Origin: Clitoria ternatea
Lineage: Eukaryota > Streptophyta > Magnoliopsida > Fabales > Fabaceae
Length of the DNA stretch: 64,000 nt
NCBI GenBank assembly: GCA_037962975.1
Contig: CM075671.1
Location: 11,331,001-11,395,000 of the forward strand
Direction of reading: 5' to 3'
Below the pieces are notes generated by a model. It saw only the letters and a list, made by a program, of their open reading frames with translations. It was not told the origin of the DNA and did not search any database. Position 1 is the first letter of the stretch, and every line of letters starts with the position of its first letter. Shown in pieces: positions 33,656-44,856 of the stretch. The translations under genes were made by a program, and so were the position numbers.

Positions 33656-34931
33656 CACATACATATATATATATACGTTCCTGAAGAACTTATTTATAAA
33701 CATCCTGGTAGGATGTATAATATTAATAGTCAAATATTCAGAAATCTTGAAGAATTCTTAAAAATATCCATTGATAGTTCCTGAAGAATTATAACAATCT
33801 AAAAAAAATTATTTATTACTCATTATATTGTTGTATTGAATTATTTATGTTGCTTATTATTATTACATTTTATTAATATTAAATTAAGTATTACTTATTA
33901 TTATTATTATTGCTACAATATTATATTCACATAAATTCTTATTATACATGTTGAGTGCTATAATATTTCACGCTGATTGCTTAATGATTTCCACCAATTG
34001 CTTACTGTGACTTCACATGTATTATGTAGTAGTGCTAGTTTACTTTTCCATTACTAGTCCATTTTATAGTACTAACTTTATACATATTGCTTCCACTTTA
34101 TAGCATATTGTAACATATATTATTACCTGCTTCACCTTTACAGCGCTACATGATTGCTTTGCTTGCTTGCTATTAATTATTATTGCTATTACATTATTTT
34201 AATGACATTCATACACTATTTTTGCTATAGAACTTTTAATTACGCAAATTTATTTTTTTTTGAACTTTTAATAGTATAATTTAATTAATTTATTTTTTTA
34301 TCAAATTATTAACCAAAATCTGAAGTAAATAATATGTCATTTGGATAAGATAATATGACATTAGAATTATACTAAAAAATTTAGCAAAAAAAATAAATTG
34401 GTACATTTTTTTTATAAGTTGAAACACTAAACTAGCATAATTGATAATAGTTGAGATTAAAATCGCATAAATGATTGATAGACTAGAAGTGCAATGAAGT
34501 ATTTTTCTTCTTCTATTTTCTTTTTCCTATTAATTTTTTTTAGACTTATAATTAATATAATATATTTTATTATATATAAAAGTATTAATAAATATGATAT
34601 GCATTAATAAATAATCGAACCCAGGTTTATTCCTATAATAAGTAATCACTTTACCACTAGTGCTTAATGATATTTTATAAAAATTTTAAATTTTTATTAC
34701 TGGATTATTTATATGAAATTTTTATTTTAGTTAATTCATAAGTTACTCTATCTATTTTTTTTAAAAAAAACAATACTACTCTTATAATATATATATATAT
34801 ATATATTAAATATATAAAATCATTATTGATTTGTTATTGCTATTGTTATTACCATCATGATAATTATAGTTAATATATTTATTGAAGTATTATCTAACTT
34901 ATTATTTATAATTTCTTGTATAGTAATAACT
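33438..34931 (+). other. Untranslated leader of the copia element
   Basis: Starts CGTTATCAGCACC just after the LTR, the likely primer-binding region. Then 1.4 kb of AT-rich sequence with microsatellites (33625-33650, 34788-34806), repeated GTTCCTGAAGAA-type blocks (33569, 33676, 33777) and a tRNA-like fragment (34612-34672). No ORF of note. Longer than usual for a copia leader. Confidence 0.5.
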
Positions 34932-35470
34932 ATGTCGAATATTACCAACCTTGAGTTCGTGGCTCTTGACATATCTGGAAAAAATTATCTATCATGGACA
35001 CTAGATGCCGAGATCCATTTAGATGCAAAAGGTCTTGGAGACACGATTAAAAATGGAAATAATGCATCTAATCAAAACAAGGCTAAAGCCATGATCTTTT
35101 TACGCCACCATATCCATGAAGGGTTAAAAAATGAATATTTAACAGTCAAAGACCCCCTTATTCTGTGGAATAATTTAAAAGAGAGATACGACCATCAAAA
35201 GGATATAATTCTTCCAAAAGTCCGTTATGAATGGATTGCGTTTACAAGATTTTAAATCTGTAAATGAATATAATTCTGCAATGTTTAGAATTACTTTAAG
35301 ATTGGAGTTGTGTGGAGAAAAGGTCACTGAAAGTGATATGTTAGAAAAGACATTCTCCATTTTTCATGCATCTAATATGCTCCTACAGCAGCAATATCGT
35401 CAAAAGTGCTTTACTAAATACCCAGAATTGATTACTTGTCTCCTTGTGGCTGAGCAAAATAATGAATTGT
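34932..35470 (+). pseudogene. Copia gag, 5' part
   Basis: The ATG at 34932 starts MSNITNLEFVALDISGKNYL, a typical UBN2/copia gag opening (the W of NYLSW follows). One frameshift near 35236 moves the frame before RLQDFKSVNEYNSAMFRI. The ORF is cut at 35470, just after AEQNNEL, by the composite insertion; the zinc knuckle resumes at 40646. Confidence 0.85.
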
Positions 35471-35652
35471 GTGACATCCCGACGCTGTTGAGGGCGGGGA
35501 GTGATCGCCGGTGCATGGACACGGACAAGGAGTGGCTCCTGGCAGTCTTCCAGCGGGGAATGTGACATCCCGGGCACTGTTGAGGGCGGGGAGTGATCAC
35601 CGGTGCATAGGCACGGACAAGGAGCGACTCCTGGCAGGCTTCCAATGAGAGG
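35471..35652. repeat. 91-bp tandem duplication at the left border of the insertion
   Basis: Two copies, 35471-35561 and 35562-35652, both starting GTGACATCCC and holding CTGTTGAGGGCGGGGAGTGA. The TGTGACATCCC start looks like an LTR terminus of TGTAACATCC type, but no matching opposite end was found. Confidence 0.85.
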
Positions 35653-35918
35653 GACACATGAATGAACCGAATACATACCAGAATGAGAGGGATCCAAAAG
35701 ACTGTATAGGTATGGGACTATACAGTCGAGGATACCTTAAAGAAATGAATTCGTACTACCTATACCAACAAATGCAGAGTCTCCCCTGTAAACTGGACAT
35801 TTCCCAAATTTACGAACAACCTGTTACATACATAAAACTTTCCAGAAATGATAAATATACATACCATACGTATTGTATATGATATTAAGAGTTATGAATA
35901 CGATCGAGAGACAAGGTT

Positions 35919-36212
35919 ATCAGTACATAAAACCAATGCCTAATGAGCTCTGCTCTCCACTAACAAACAACATTACACATGCATAAAGAATCATGTTATC
36001 AGCACACAAAACCAATGCCTAATGAGCTCTGCTCTCCACTAACACACAACATTACACATGCATAAAGAATCATGTTATCAGCACACAACCAATGCCTAAT
36101 GAGCTCTGCTCTCCACTAACAAACAACATTACACATGTATAAAACTCATTATAAACACATCAAAACCAGTTCCTAATCTCTCTACTAACAAACAACAATT
36201 GACATGCATACA
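35919..36212. repeat. 79-bp tandem repeat, about 3.7 copies
   Basis: Units start at about 35919, 35998 and 36077, with a degenerate fourth near 36151. Each contains ACCAATGCCTAATGAGCTCT and CACTAACAAACAACATTACA. Confidence 0.9.
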
Positions 36213-36601
36213 TATATCGAGAAAGTCAGCGTTAAGGGATTACCTGGGGAAAAAAGTCGGTGATGAATACGAAGCTGAAGAGAGACGATCAGAGACCACG
36301 CGTGATGTGTGTTACTCTGTATGACAAACCAAGAAGTCGTTAGACAGTTACAAGTAGCAAGGAAACTAAACAAAGATAGACACGCAAAGCAAATTATAGA
36401 TTACATAACAATGACTTCTTAATGATCTAGACACTTGGGATCCACGTGAGAATGAGTCCATGAGAGATGCAACGGAGACTACATTTGCATTATTAAACAT
36501 TCTAAACGTTATTTGTAAGGACTCTTCTTAGATGAGTTAATTTATAAAGACTCTTCTTAGATGAGTTAATTAGTTAAAAGACCCAAGTTGTTTCAGGTCA
36601 A

Positions 36602-36720
36602 ATGCACCATTCTCTTCCTGGTGGCCTAAACATTTCAGCTTGTGCAGCTGAATTAGGAGTCCCAGAGGTGTTTACAGGCTGCTGTCCACCACTTGCCATT
36701 GTTAATAGAGGTAATTTCAA
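36602..36720 (+). other. Possible captured gene fragment of unknown origin
   Basis: The plus frame reads HSLPGGLNISACAAELGVPE and then VFTGCCPPLAIVNR, which has a natural amino-acid composition. It is followed by AG|GTAATTTC, which could be a donor site. I do not recognise the parent protein. CACTA elements often carry host exon fragments. Confidence 0.35.
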
Positions 36721-36729
36721 CAAAAAAAA

Positions 36730-37340
36730 ATTTAGAGAAGAGAAAACAGAGGTTGCAGGGGCTGTTGCAGGAGGGTGCAGTTGCTGTGTGGGGTTGTCAC
36801 CGGAGCCAACAATGGCTGTTCTTCCTCCTTGCAGCTTGCTGAAGGCTCACCGGAGACCAAGAGGCAGAAACAGAGCCTCCACCCAAGAAGAAAAGAAAGA
36901 AGACAAAAAGAAAAACCTTCACCCAAGAAGGGGAACTCACCGGAGAAGAAGGGAACTCGCCGGAGAAGATGAACGGAGCTGCCGGAGATAAGAGGGAGCT
37001 GTCGGAGATGAGAGGGAGTTGTCGAAGATGAGAGAGAGAGTAGTGGAAGCACGAAACAGTGAGGAGAAGAGAAGAATAGGGAGAAGAAACTTGACCTAAG
37101 TGAGAAAAAGGATGGAAACTAAAAAAAGTACTGATTTACCCTTAATTTTGGCCCAAAACGACGCAGCTTTACAGAGGAACCGGATCGCGGCCGCTCCCCT
37201 CCGCGATTCTCCGCGATTTACGATCGTGGGATCGTGGCAATCACGCCGCAACCTCAATCATGCCCGCTATGCCTGCTCTGTCGCGCAAGGGAGCCACGAC
37301 ACTATTTCGCGTTGCGATCGCGGCCGCTACGCGTGATTTA
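36730..37340. other. GA-rich (CCGGAG-repeated) and GC-rich block
   Basis: 36740-37090 is GA-rich with repeated ACCGGAGA and GGAGATGAGAGGGAG. 37145-37340 is GC-rich, with GCGATTCTCCGCGATTTACG and GCGATCGCGGCCGCTACGCG and several short palindromes. Open frames in both strands lack a domain. Confidence 0.5.
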
Positions 37341-39590
37341 ACTACTATGCTTTAGACTAATTGTGTGCATGCATTAATACAGGTTTAATATGATAACATA
37401 ATTGAAATAACAAAAGAAAGATATTATGACTCCAGTAGAGCTAACTACGTCAATGCAATTAAACAAAATATTACCGTAGTGTTCTATGAAACAGATTTTC
37501 ACTTATCTAATAATACATTCACATTAAGTTTCAAGGAATTTAAGTGATTTTCACTTAAATTTCACTTCTCTAATTTAAGTGACTTTCAGTTAAATTTCAC
37601 TGATCTAATAATACATTCCATCTAGAATACCCATATAATAATTTTTCTTTAAAAAACACATAGGAGAAATCAATATTGTTAATTACTAACTCATCCATAA
37701 TTGTTACTATATGTCAAGCTTAAAAATTCAATAGTAAGGATAATGCATAACTTTATTAATTAGTAAAAACAAGTTCAAAACAAAAGCAAAAGTCACCCTG
37801 GATACAATGAATTACAACCTGACAACTAAAAAGACACCTTTGCCATTTAATTTTTAGAGAAAAAGCAAGTTTAACAAAAGTTTTTTCTTTCTATTTATTT
37901 AAAAACCTTGAAACTTAAAAATTCAAATTAAACTACAAGCTCAACTTAAAAAATAAAGTTTGGCATGTTTGACAAATATATTCTGATATAAAAGGAAGAA
38001 TTATATTTAGTTCATCTTTGATTCTCAATTGGGTTAGTTTTTAATTTGATTGTTATATAGTGTCTAACAATGTTGTTAGGGTTCTTTTATAAAATGATTC
38101 AAGGAGATAGAATTGTGTATAATGGTCTACTGATTCACTTCAGCCAAATAATGAGCGTGTATACTGTGTAACCGGGCCAGGGCTGCTTGACGATTTTATT
38201 TATTAGTCTTTTAACTAACATACCAAATTAAGTTGGTTAAGATATATAAAAATATGATCTAAGAGATAGAGTTTTTAATATGAGACTTGAAAAGTTAACG
38301 AATGACAAAAGTTAATTGAAATTATTGTTCTAACAATTCAAACAATGTGTAACATCAATCTTCTCTAATAGGTAGTGTCTTTTTTTATAAGGGATACCGA
38401 ACAAACACTAAAATTCACTAAATTTTAGATTAAAATGATTTTATAAACTGATTTTGTTAAAGCAGAAACTGTAAGGAGGAGTGACTTCAACCAGAACATG
38501 GTTCTCATGACTAGAAATCAATTTGGGAAGACTTTCTAAACATATACAATTGCAGTGAAACATGTTTTTAGAAAGTGAAAATTAATTTTAGGGGTTTGAC
38601 AACATAACCAAACACATACTGACAACATAACCGAACCAATCACTAAGAATTTAATTTCATGTTTTTTGTTATCTTGCACGGTAATGGGATGCAGATTTTT
38701 GTTACATTGAAGAAATAGATGGTGCTTCAAAGGACTACTGTGAGGAAAGTAATACACAACCAATAAAGGAGAACACAGCCAATACACACAGCCCACACAG
38801 AGAAGGAAAAACCAGTTTTGGCTGAAATTGAGTTCAAACCAGTTTCAAACCATTTAAAAGGAAAAACCAGTTTAAAAATTGGTTGTTGAACCAAAAAGGG
38901 TTTTAATTTGGATATATTTAATTAAGTTCCTATAATTTGAAAGTTTATAATCAGGTTCCTGAACTTTGAATCATTTGTAATTGCCTCGCTCTCAATAATC
39001 AGGTTACTGAACTTTTTTATGTAGATTTCTGAACTATTTCAGAGCTTTTAATTAGGTTTGGTGTTTAATAGAACTTTAATAGAATTGTTGTGAGGATCCA
39101 ATTTCTAAACTATTTCACCACTTATCTAGCAGTTCTGCCACATATGAAAAAAAATACATATAACATAATACATACCTTGTTCCTGTTATGTAGGTTCTAT
39201 CATCTTGTTTATTTTCTATCTTCTATACTTTAATATGAAAAAAATCAGTGAAGAATCATAAACTTTTCAAACAGGGCATATAACACAATGCACACAGTTT
39301 TTACACACTATCACACAGCCCAATTTATCAATATAACACATCTAGGCAAGTTCAAATATAGACTACTTGAAAAAACTGAGATGGAAAGTTCTTAATTCAA
39401 CTAAAGCTGTCCTACTAAGCACACAAATAAGTAATACACATAAAACCAAATTATATCATCTATAAAGATATCAAAAAATTGTAACTGCAAATCTATGATA
39501 GCAAGGGTTCATGCAACTACAAGTATCCATGGCAATATTAACATACACGAACGGAAAAACGTAGAGAACTAACCTGACCAGGAAGGGATG
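37341..39590. other. AT-rich filler within the insertion
   Basis: No coding similarity recognised. Short repeats of ATTTCACTTAAATTTCAC type lie near 37510-37620. Confidence 0.4.
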
Positions 39591-39603
39591 CGTGTAGCCA
39601 CCG

Positions 39604-39950
39604 GTGAGGGAATGGGTGCCGACGAAGACGCACGGAGAAGGAGATAGAGGGAGGAACCGACGGGCACAGAGGAGAGATAGAGACGGAGGGTGACGGAGGA
39701 GCTAAGGGAAACAGAGGAGGGAGGGAGGTGCCGACGAACGCACAGAGAAGGAGATAGAGGGAGGAACCGACGGGCGCAAAGGAGAGATAGAGACGGAGGG
39801 TGACGGAGGAGCTAAGGGAAACAGAGGAGGGAGGGAGGGAGGGTTTGGGGAAGGAACGGACGGGGGGACACCGGTCGAGGAAGTCAGAGATAGGGAGGCA
39901 CTTGGAGGAGCTCAGGGAAACAGAGGAGGGAGGCAGGGAGAGTTAGGGCA
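39604..39950. repeat. GA-rich tandem duplication, unit about 120 bp
   Basis: GTGCCGACGAA, then CGGAGGGTGACGGAGGAGCT, occur at 39618-39727 and again at 39728-39840. A partial third copy (GCTCAGGGAAACAGAGGAGG) is near 39909. Confidence 0.85.
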
Positions 39951-39974
39951 AATGATTTGGGGAGAGGTGCTGGT

Positions 39975-40645
39975 CGAGTATTACTGACACTTAGCGACGG
40001 CAACCTTCCCGTCGCTACGTACGTCACTACAACTAAAACCCTTAGCGACGGCACACTAACACCGTCACTACGCTCCTGAATATTAGCCACGGTATAACAA
40101 TTCCGTCACTAATCTCCTAAATATTAGCGACGGGTAAACACCACCGTCGCTACGTTCTATTCTTGAAAGTGGAAATATGGAGGGAAGGCGAAAATATTAG
40201 CAACGGAAGAAAAACGCCGTCGCTAACCTCCTAAATATTAGCGACGGTGATAAACCCCGTCGCTACATTCCCTTCCTGAATGTGGAAATATGGAGGGAAG
40301 ACGAAAACATTAGCGACGGTACATAATTCCGTCACTACGTTCCTGAATATTAGCAACGGAAGGAAAAATCCGTCACTAGTATCCTTTGTTAATAATAGCG
40401 ACGACGGAGGCCTCCGTCACTAGCACAAAACTTAGTGACGCAGTTGCCCGTCGCGGATGTTAGCGACCGTACTAGCGACGGTGTCTACATTTGGTAGCGA
40501 CCGATCCCACTTGTGGTCGCTAAACGCGTCGCTAAAATTTTTTTGGTCCCTTTTTACTTAAAATGGTCGCTAAATCGGTCGCTGATTAGCGACGGTAGTT
40601 GGTGGTCGCTAAATTGTGGTCGCTGTTTAAGGTTTTTTAAGTAGT
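39975..40645 (-). repeat. CACTA subterminal repeat region and terminus
   Basis: About 20 copies of TAGCGACGG or its complement CCGTCGCTA, often as facing pairs, fill the region. The last 14 bp, TTTTTTAAGTAGTG, are the terminal inverted end. Subterminal repeats bind transposase in known CACTA elements. After the end, the copia gag frame resumes. Confidence 0.8.
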
Positions 40646-40918
40646 GATGTGGAAAAAGGAAAAGATGCTCAAAATAGCAAACAAACTAAAAATATCTGTT
40701 ATCGTTGTGGTAGCAAGGGACACTGGTCTCGAGTTTGTCACACACAAAAGCATCTCATAGATCTATACCAAAAATCCCTTAAAAATAAAGGGAAAATAAT
40801 AGAGACAAATTTTACTGGTATAGATGATGATTTTTCTGATTTTAGTGTTGATGATTTTCTTACTCTTCCTGAAGAAGAGATTGACCACTCGATTCGAGAA
40901 GGAAGTGCCCCTAAATAA
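40646..40918 (+). pseudogene. Copia gag, 3' part with zinc knuckle
   Basis: Contains ICYRCGSKGHWSRVCHTQKH, a CX2CX4HX4C nucleic-acid-binding knuckle, then an Asp/Phe-rich tail ending at a TAA (40916-40918). It is the continuation of 34932-35470. Confidence 0.85.
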
Positions 40919-41043
40919 ATTATTTTATGTTTCATGTAATTTATTTTGTTATGAATTTAGTTTCTATCAATAAAATTTTATGTTGAATATTTATTGTTGT
41001 TAAGTATATTATACTTATGTTTATTTTATTTATTTAATGAAGA

Positions 41044-41532
41044 ATGAATGCTCACGTCAATAACGAAGATATATATCTGGCAGATAGTGCAACAACTCAT
41101 ACTATTCTCAAAAATAAGAAATATTTCTACCATATAGTAAAACAAGAAGCCAATGTTAATACTATATCTGGTAGTATAAATATAATTGAAGGCTCCGGTA
41201 GAGCCAATATTTTGTTACCTAGAGGAACAAAATTACACATTGAAAGTGCATTATATTCTACGAAGTCTCAAAGAAATTTATTGAGCTTTAAGGATATCCA
41301 CAGAAATGGATACCATATTGAGACCATAAATGAAGGAAAAGATGAATATCTTTACATCACAAAGTTAATTTCTGATAAGAAATGTATATTGAAAAAATTA
41401 CCTTCATTTTCCTCCGGTTGGTACTACACGTATATTAGTACAATTGAAACAAATACCATAGTAAACCAGAAGTTTACAAATAAGAATAACTTTGTTATTT
41501 GGCATGAACGGTTAGGCCATCCTGGAACATAA
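41044..41532 (+). pseudogene. Copia protease and pre-integrase region
   Basis: Reads IYLADSATTHTILKNKKYF, with DSATTH in place of the usual DSGATxH at the protease site. It continues to the pre-integrase zinc region (VIWHERLGHPGT). The TAA at 41530 and a frameshift separate it from the integrase. Confidence 0.8.
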
Positions 41533-41535
41533 TGA

Positions 41536-42461
41536 TGTGAAAAATAGTTGAGAATTTAAATGGTCATTGCTTGTCCAGCAGACAAATTCTCCAAACTAAT
41601 AATTTCTCATATGCTGCTTGCTCTCAAGGGAAATTAATTACTCGACCATCACCAATGAAAATTGGAAGTGAATCACTCACATTTTTAGAGCGTATACAAG
41701 GTGATATTTGTGGGCCAATACACCCTTCATGTGGACCATTTAGATATTTTATGGTTTTAATTGATGCATCAACTAGATGGTTATATGTTTGCTTATTGTC
41801 AACTCACAACCAGGCGTTTGCGAAATTACTAGCTCAATTAATTCGTTTAAGAGCTCATTTTCCTGATTATCTAATTAAGAAAATACGCCTTGATAACGCT
41901 GGTGAATTCACATCTCAATCATTTAATGATTATTGTATGTCCATTGGAATTGATGTTGAACATCCTGTAGCACATGTTCATACACAAAATGGACTTGCTG
42001 AATCATTGATTAAACGTTTGAAATTGATAGCAAGACCATTGTTAATAAGATCAAAACTCCCAATTTCAACTTGGGGACATGCAATCTTGCATGCGGCAGC
42101 ACTTATTCGCATCAGGCCTACAAGTTATCATGAATATTCCCCTTTACAATTGGTTCATGGTAAAGAACCAAATATTTCCTATCTAAGAATCTTTAGAAGT
42201 GCGGTATATATTCCTATCTCTCCTCCACAACGCACTAAGATGGGACCTCAAAGAAGGTTGAGAATATATGTTGGATATGAAAGTTCGTCTATAATAAAAT
42301 ATCTTGAACCCTTAACAGGTGATTTATTTACAGCTCGTTTTGCTGATTGTCATTTTGATGAATCTGTTTTCCCATCATTAGGGGGAGAAAATAAACAGTT
42401 GGATAAAAGGATTAGCTGGAATGAGATATCTCTATCACATCTTGACCCTCGAACAAAGTAA
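41536..42461 (+). pseudogene. Copia integrase
   Basis: After the frameshift near 41532 the frame gives the zinc-binding Cys pair region (YAACSQGKL). The core then shows the acidic residues in IQGDICGPIHP (D), IRLDNAGEFTS (D) and NGLAESLIKRL (E). The tail includes the KxRLxIYVGYESSSIIKYLEP block. Ends at a TAA at 42459. Confidence 0.85.
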
Positions 42462-42479
42462 TTTGAACTAGAAGTTCAG

Positions 42480-44524
42480 AAAATAATTAGTTTGTAAAAT
42501 TTAGCAAACCAATTGCCTAATGCATTTGCTTATCCAAAAAAAGTGACTAAATCACATATACCAGCTATTAATACTCTAATAAAGATTGATATCCCTGGAG
42601 GACAGTCTAAAATTACAAATGAGTCTGAAGCCAAAGTAAAACGTGGCAGACCTGTTGGTTCTAAAGATAAAAATCCTCAGAAAAGAAAAGTAAATAAAGA
42701 AGATGGTCAAATTGAGGATATAAAGACTCCAGTAGAGTCTCCTGACATAATCAAGGTTTCAAATCCAGAAGAAACTAAGGTACCTGAAATTGACAAGAAT
42801 AAAGAGATTTCTATAAATTATGTCATGGATGGAATACAATGGAATCGACATGAAGTCAATGTTGATGAAATTTTTGCATTCAAAGTAGCTCTTGATATTA
42901 TAAATGATGATAAGAATCATGAGCCAAAATCTGTTAAGGAATGTGCACGGAGAAATAATTGACCAAAATGGAAAGATGCAATACAAGAAGAGTTAAACTC
43001 ACTTGCAAAACGACAAGTTTTTGGACCTGTAGTCCAAACACCCAAAGGTGTAAAACCCGTTGGATACAAATGGGTCTTTACGAGAAAAAGAAATGAAAAT
43101 GGTGAAATTGTGCGATATAAAGCAAGACTTGTTGCACAAGGTTTCTCACAAAGACCTGGTATTGATTTTAAAGAAACATATTCACCAGTATCGGATGCCA
43201 CTACTTTTTGATACTTAATAAGTTTGACAATCCGTGAAAGGCTTGACTTACGCCTTATGGATGTTGTTGCAGCATATTTATATGGCTCACTTGAAAACGA
43301 CATCTATATGAAACTCCCTGAAGGATTTAATTTGCTTGAAGCATACAAGACAAATCCTCAAGAAAATTATTCAATTAAATTGAATAAATCTCTTTACGGA
43401 CTAAAACAGTCTGGACGCATGTGGTACAATTGTCTTGGTGAATATTTGTTGAAAGAAGGATATAAAAATGACCCGATTTGTCCATGTGTTTTTATGAAAA
43501 GATTAGGAAAAAAGTTTGTTATAATTGCAATTTATGTTGATGATTTAAACATCATCGGAACTCCCGAAGAGTTTTCAAAGGCTGTAAATTGTTTGAAAAA
43601 GGAATTCGAGATGAAAGACTTAGGAAAAACAAAGTTTTGTCTTGGATTACAATTAGAATATTTAAAAGAAGGAATTTTAATGCACCAAAAGACCTATATA
43701 GAAAAGGTGCTAAAACGGTTCTATATGGACAAATCACACTCATTGAGCAGTCCAATGGTTGTAAGGTCACTTGAAGTGAACAAAGATCTTTTTCGACCCC
43801 AAGAGAAAATAAAGAGCTACTTGGTCTTGAAGTACCATATCTTAGTGCAATTGGTGCACTAATGTATCTTGCTAGTCATACACGACCTGGTATATCATTT
43901 GCTGTCAATTTGTTAGCAAGATATAGTTCTGTACTCATAAAAAGGCATTGGAATAGAATTAAACACATATTTCACTACCTTAGAGGTACAATGGACATGG
44001 GTTTATTTTTCCCATATGTATCTAAGGCAAACCTAATTAGTTATGCTAATGCGGGGTATTTGTCTGATCCTCATAATGGTCGATCACAAACAGGATATTT
44101 ATTCAAATGTGGTGGTACAACAATTTCATGGAGATCCATAAAACAAACGATCACAGCAACATCATCTAATCATGCAGAGATTCTAGCATTACATGAAGCA
44201 AGCCGAGAATGTGTTTGGTTGAGGTCTATAATTCAACATATTCAAGAAACTTGTGGCTTGCACACTGAAAAATTACCACCAACAATCTTATGTGAAGATA
44301 ATGCAGCTTGTATCTCCCAGTTAAAGGAAGGTTATATTAAGGGAGATAGGACAAAACATATTTCACCAAAATTTTTCTTTACTCATGATCTCATAAAGAA
44401 TGGTGAAATAAATGTCCAGCAAGTCCAATCATGTGAGAATCTAGCAGATATTTTCACAAAATCCTTACCAACCAAAATCTTCGAGCAACTAGTACAGAAG
44501 ATTGGTCTTCGATGCTTTACATAA
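42480..44524 (+). pseudogene. Copia reverse transcriptase and RNase H
   Basis: A Lys-rich linker (GRPVGSKDKNPQKRK) precedes RT: PKWKDAIQEELNSL, VGYKWVFTRKRNENGEIVRY, SLYGLKQSGRMWY and the catalytic IYVDDLNIIG near 43540. RNase H follows in a new frame from 43862 (YLASHTRPGISFAVNLLARY near the start, SNHAEILALHEASREC near 44170, CEDNAACISQLKEGY near 44295) and ends at a TAA (44522). Stops near 42495, 42960 and 43210 and a frameshift near 43808 inactivate it. Confidence 0.85.
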
Positions 44525-44688
44525 GTGTTTTGATGAGGGGGAGAATTAAATACTTGTACATTTAATTAATTATTTACTTTGTAAAGAATGTTGTACTCTT
44601 TTTCCTTCCCTAGGTTTTTATCCCACTGGGTTTTTCCTAATAAAGTTTTAACGAGGCACATTCTAAAATATGGACATCCAATGGGGAG
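44525..44688 (+). other. Copia 3' untranslated region and polypurine tract
   Basis: GATGAGGGGGAGAATTA near 44530 and CCAATGGGGAGT directly before the 3' LTR; the latter is the likely polypurine tract. Confidence 0.55.
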
Positions 44689-44851
44689 TATTATAAATAT
44701 TTTAATATCAAAGTGGATGTCCATAAGCTCTATAAATAGAGCTCATACCACTCAATGAAGACGCACCTCTTTCACTCTTAAAATCTCTTGTTGCAAATTT
44801 TTTCTTCTTCTAAGTCCTTTTCTCATACTCTTAGCATTTTAGTTTATAACA
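44689..44851 (+). repeat. 3' LTR of the copia element
   Basis: 163 bp. TATA box TATAAATA at 44731-44738. Followed by the TTTTT target duplication. Confidence 0.9.
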
Positions 44852-44856
44852 TTTTT

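Larger units (their letters stand above)
35471..40645. mobile_element. Composite insertion in copia gag ending in a CACTA-type terminus
   Basis: The right border is TTTTTTAAGTAGTG, the inverse of CACTACTTAAAAAA, preceded by dense subterminal repeats; this is a CACTA (En/Spm-type) end. The left border (GTGACATCCC at 35471) is not a CACTA end, so the left part was lost or covered by something else. The interior holds tandem repeats, a possible gene fragment, GC-rich and GA-rich blocks and AT-rich filler. No transposase domain is recognised. Confidence 0.65.
33275..44851 (+). mobile_element. Ty1/copia retrotransposon interrupted by a composite insertion
   Basis: Identical-length LTRs of 163 bp (33275-33437 and 44689-44851) are flanked by TTTTT on both sides (33270-33274 and 44852-44856), a clean 5-bp target duplication. 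The interior carries gag, protease, integrase and RT/RNase H in the copia order, broken by frameshifts and stops, with 5.2 kb of foreign DNA in gag (35471-40645). The LTRs differ at about 8 of 163 sites. The Lys-rich SKDKNPQKRK segment and short LTRs suggest the Bianca group, but this is a guess. Confidence 0.9.

Noticed and set aside
35919..36212. Regular repeats resembling a CRISPR array
   Set aside because: The units are contiguous tandem copies with no unique spacers, in a plant genome.
40027..40645. CACTACAACTAAAACCC at 40027 as the left end of a small CACTA element
   Set aside because: The same subterminal repeats continue to its left, and the flanking trinucleotides (CGT and ATG) do not match.
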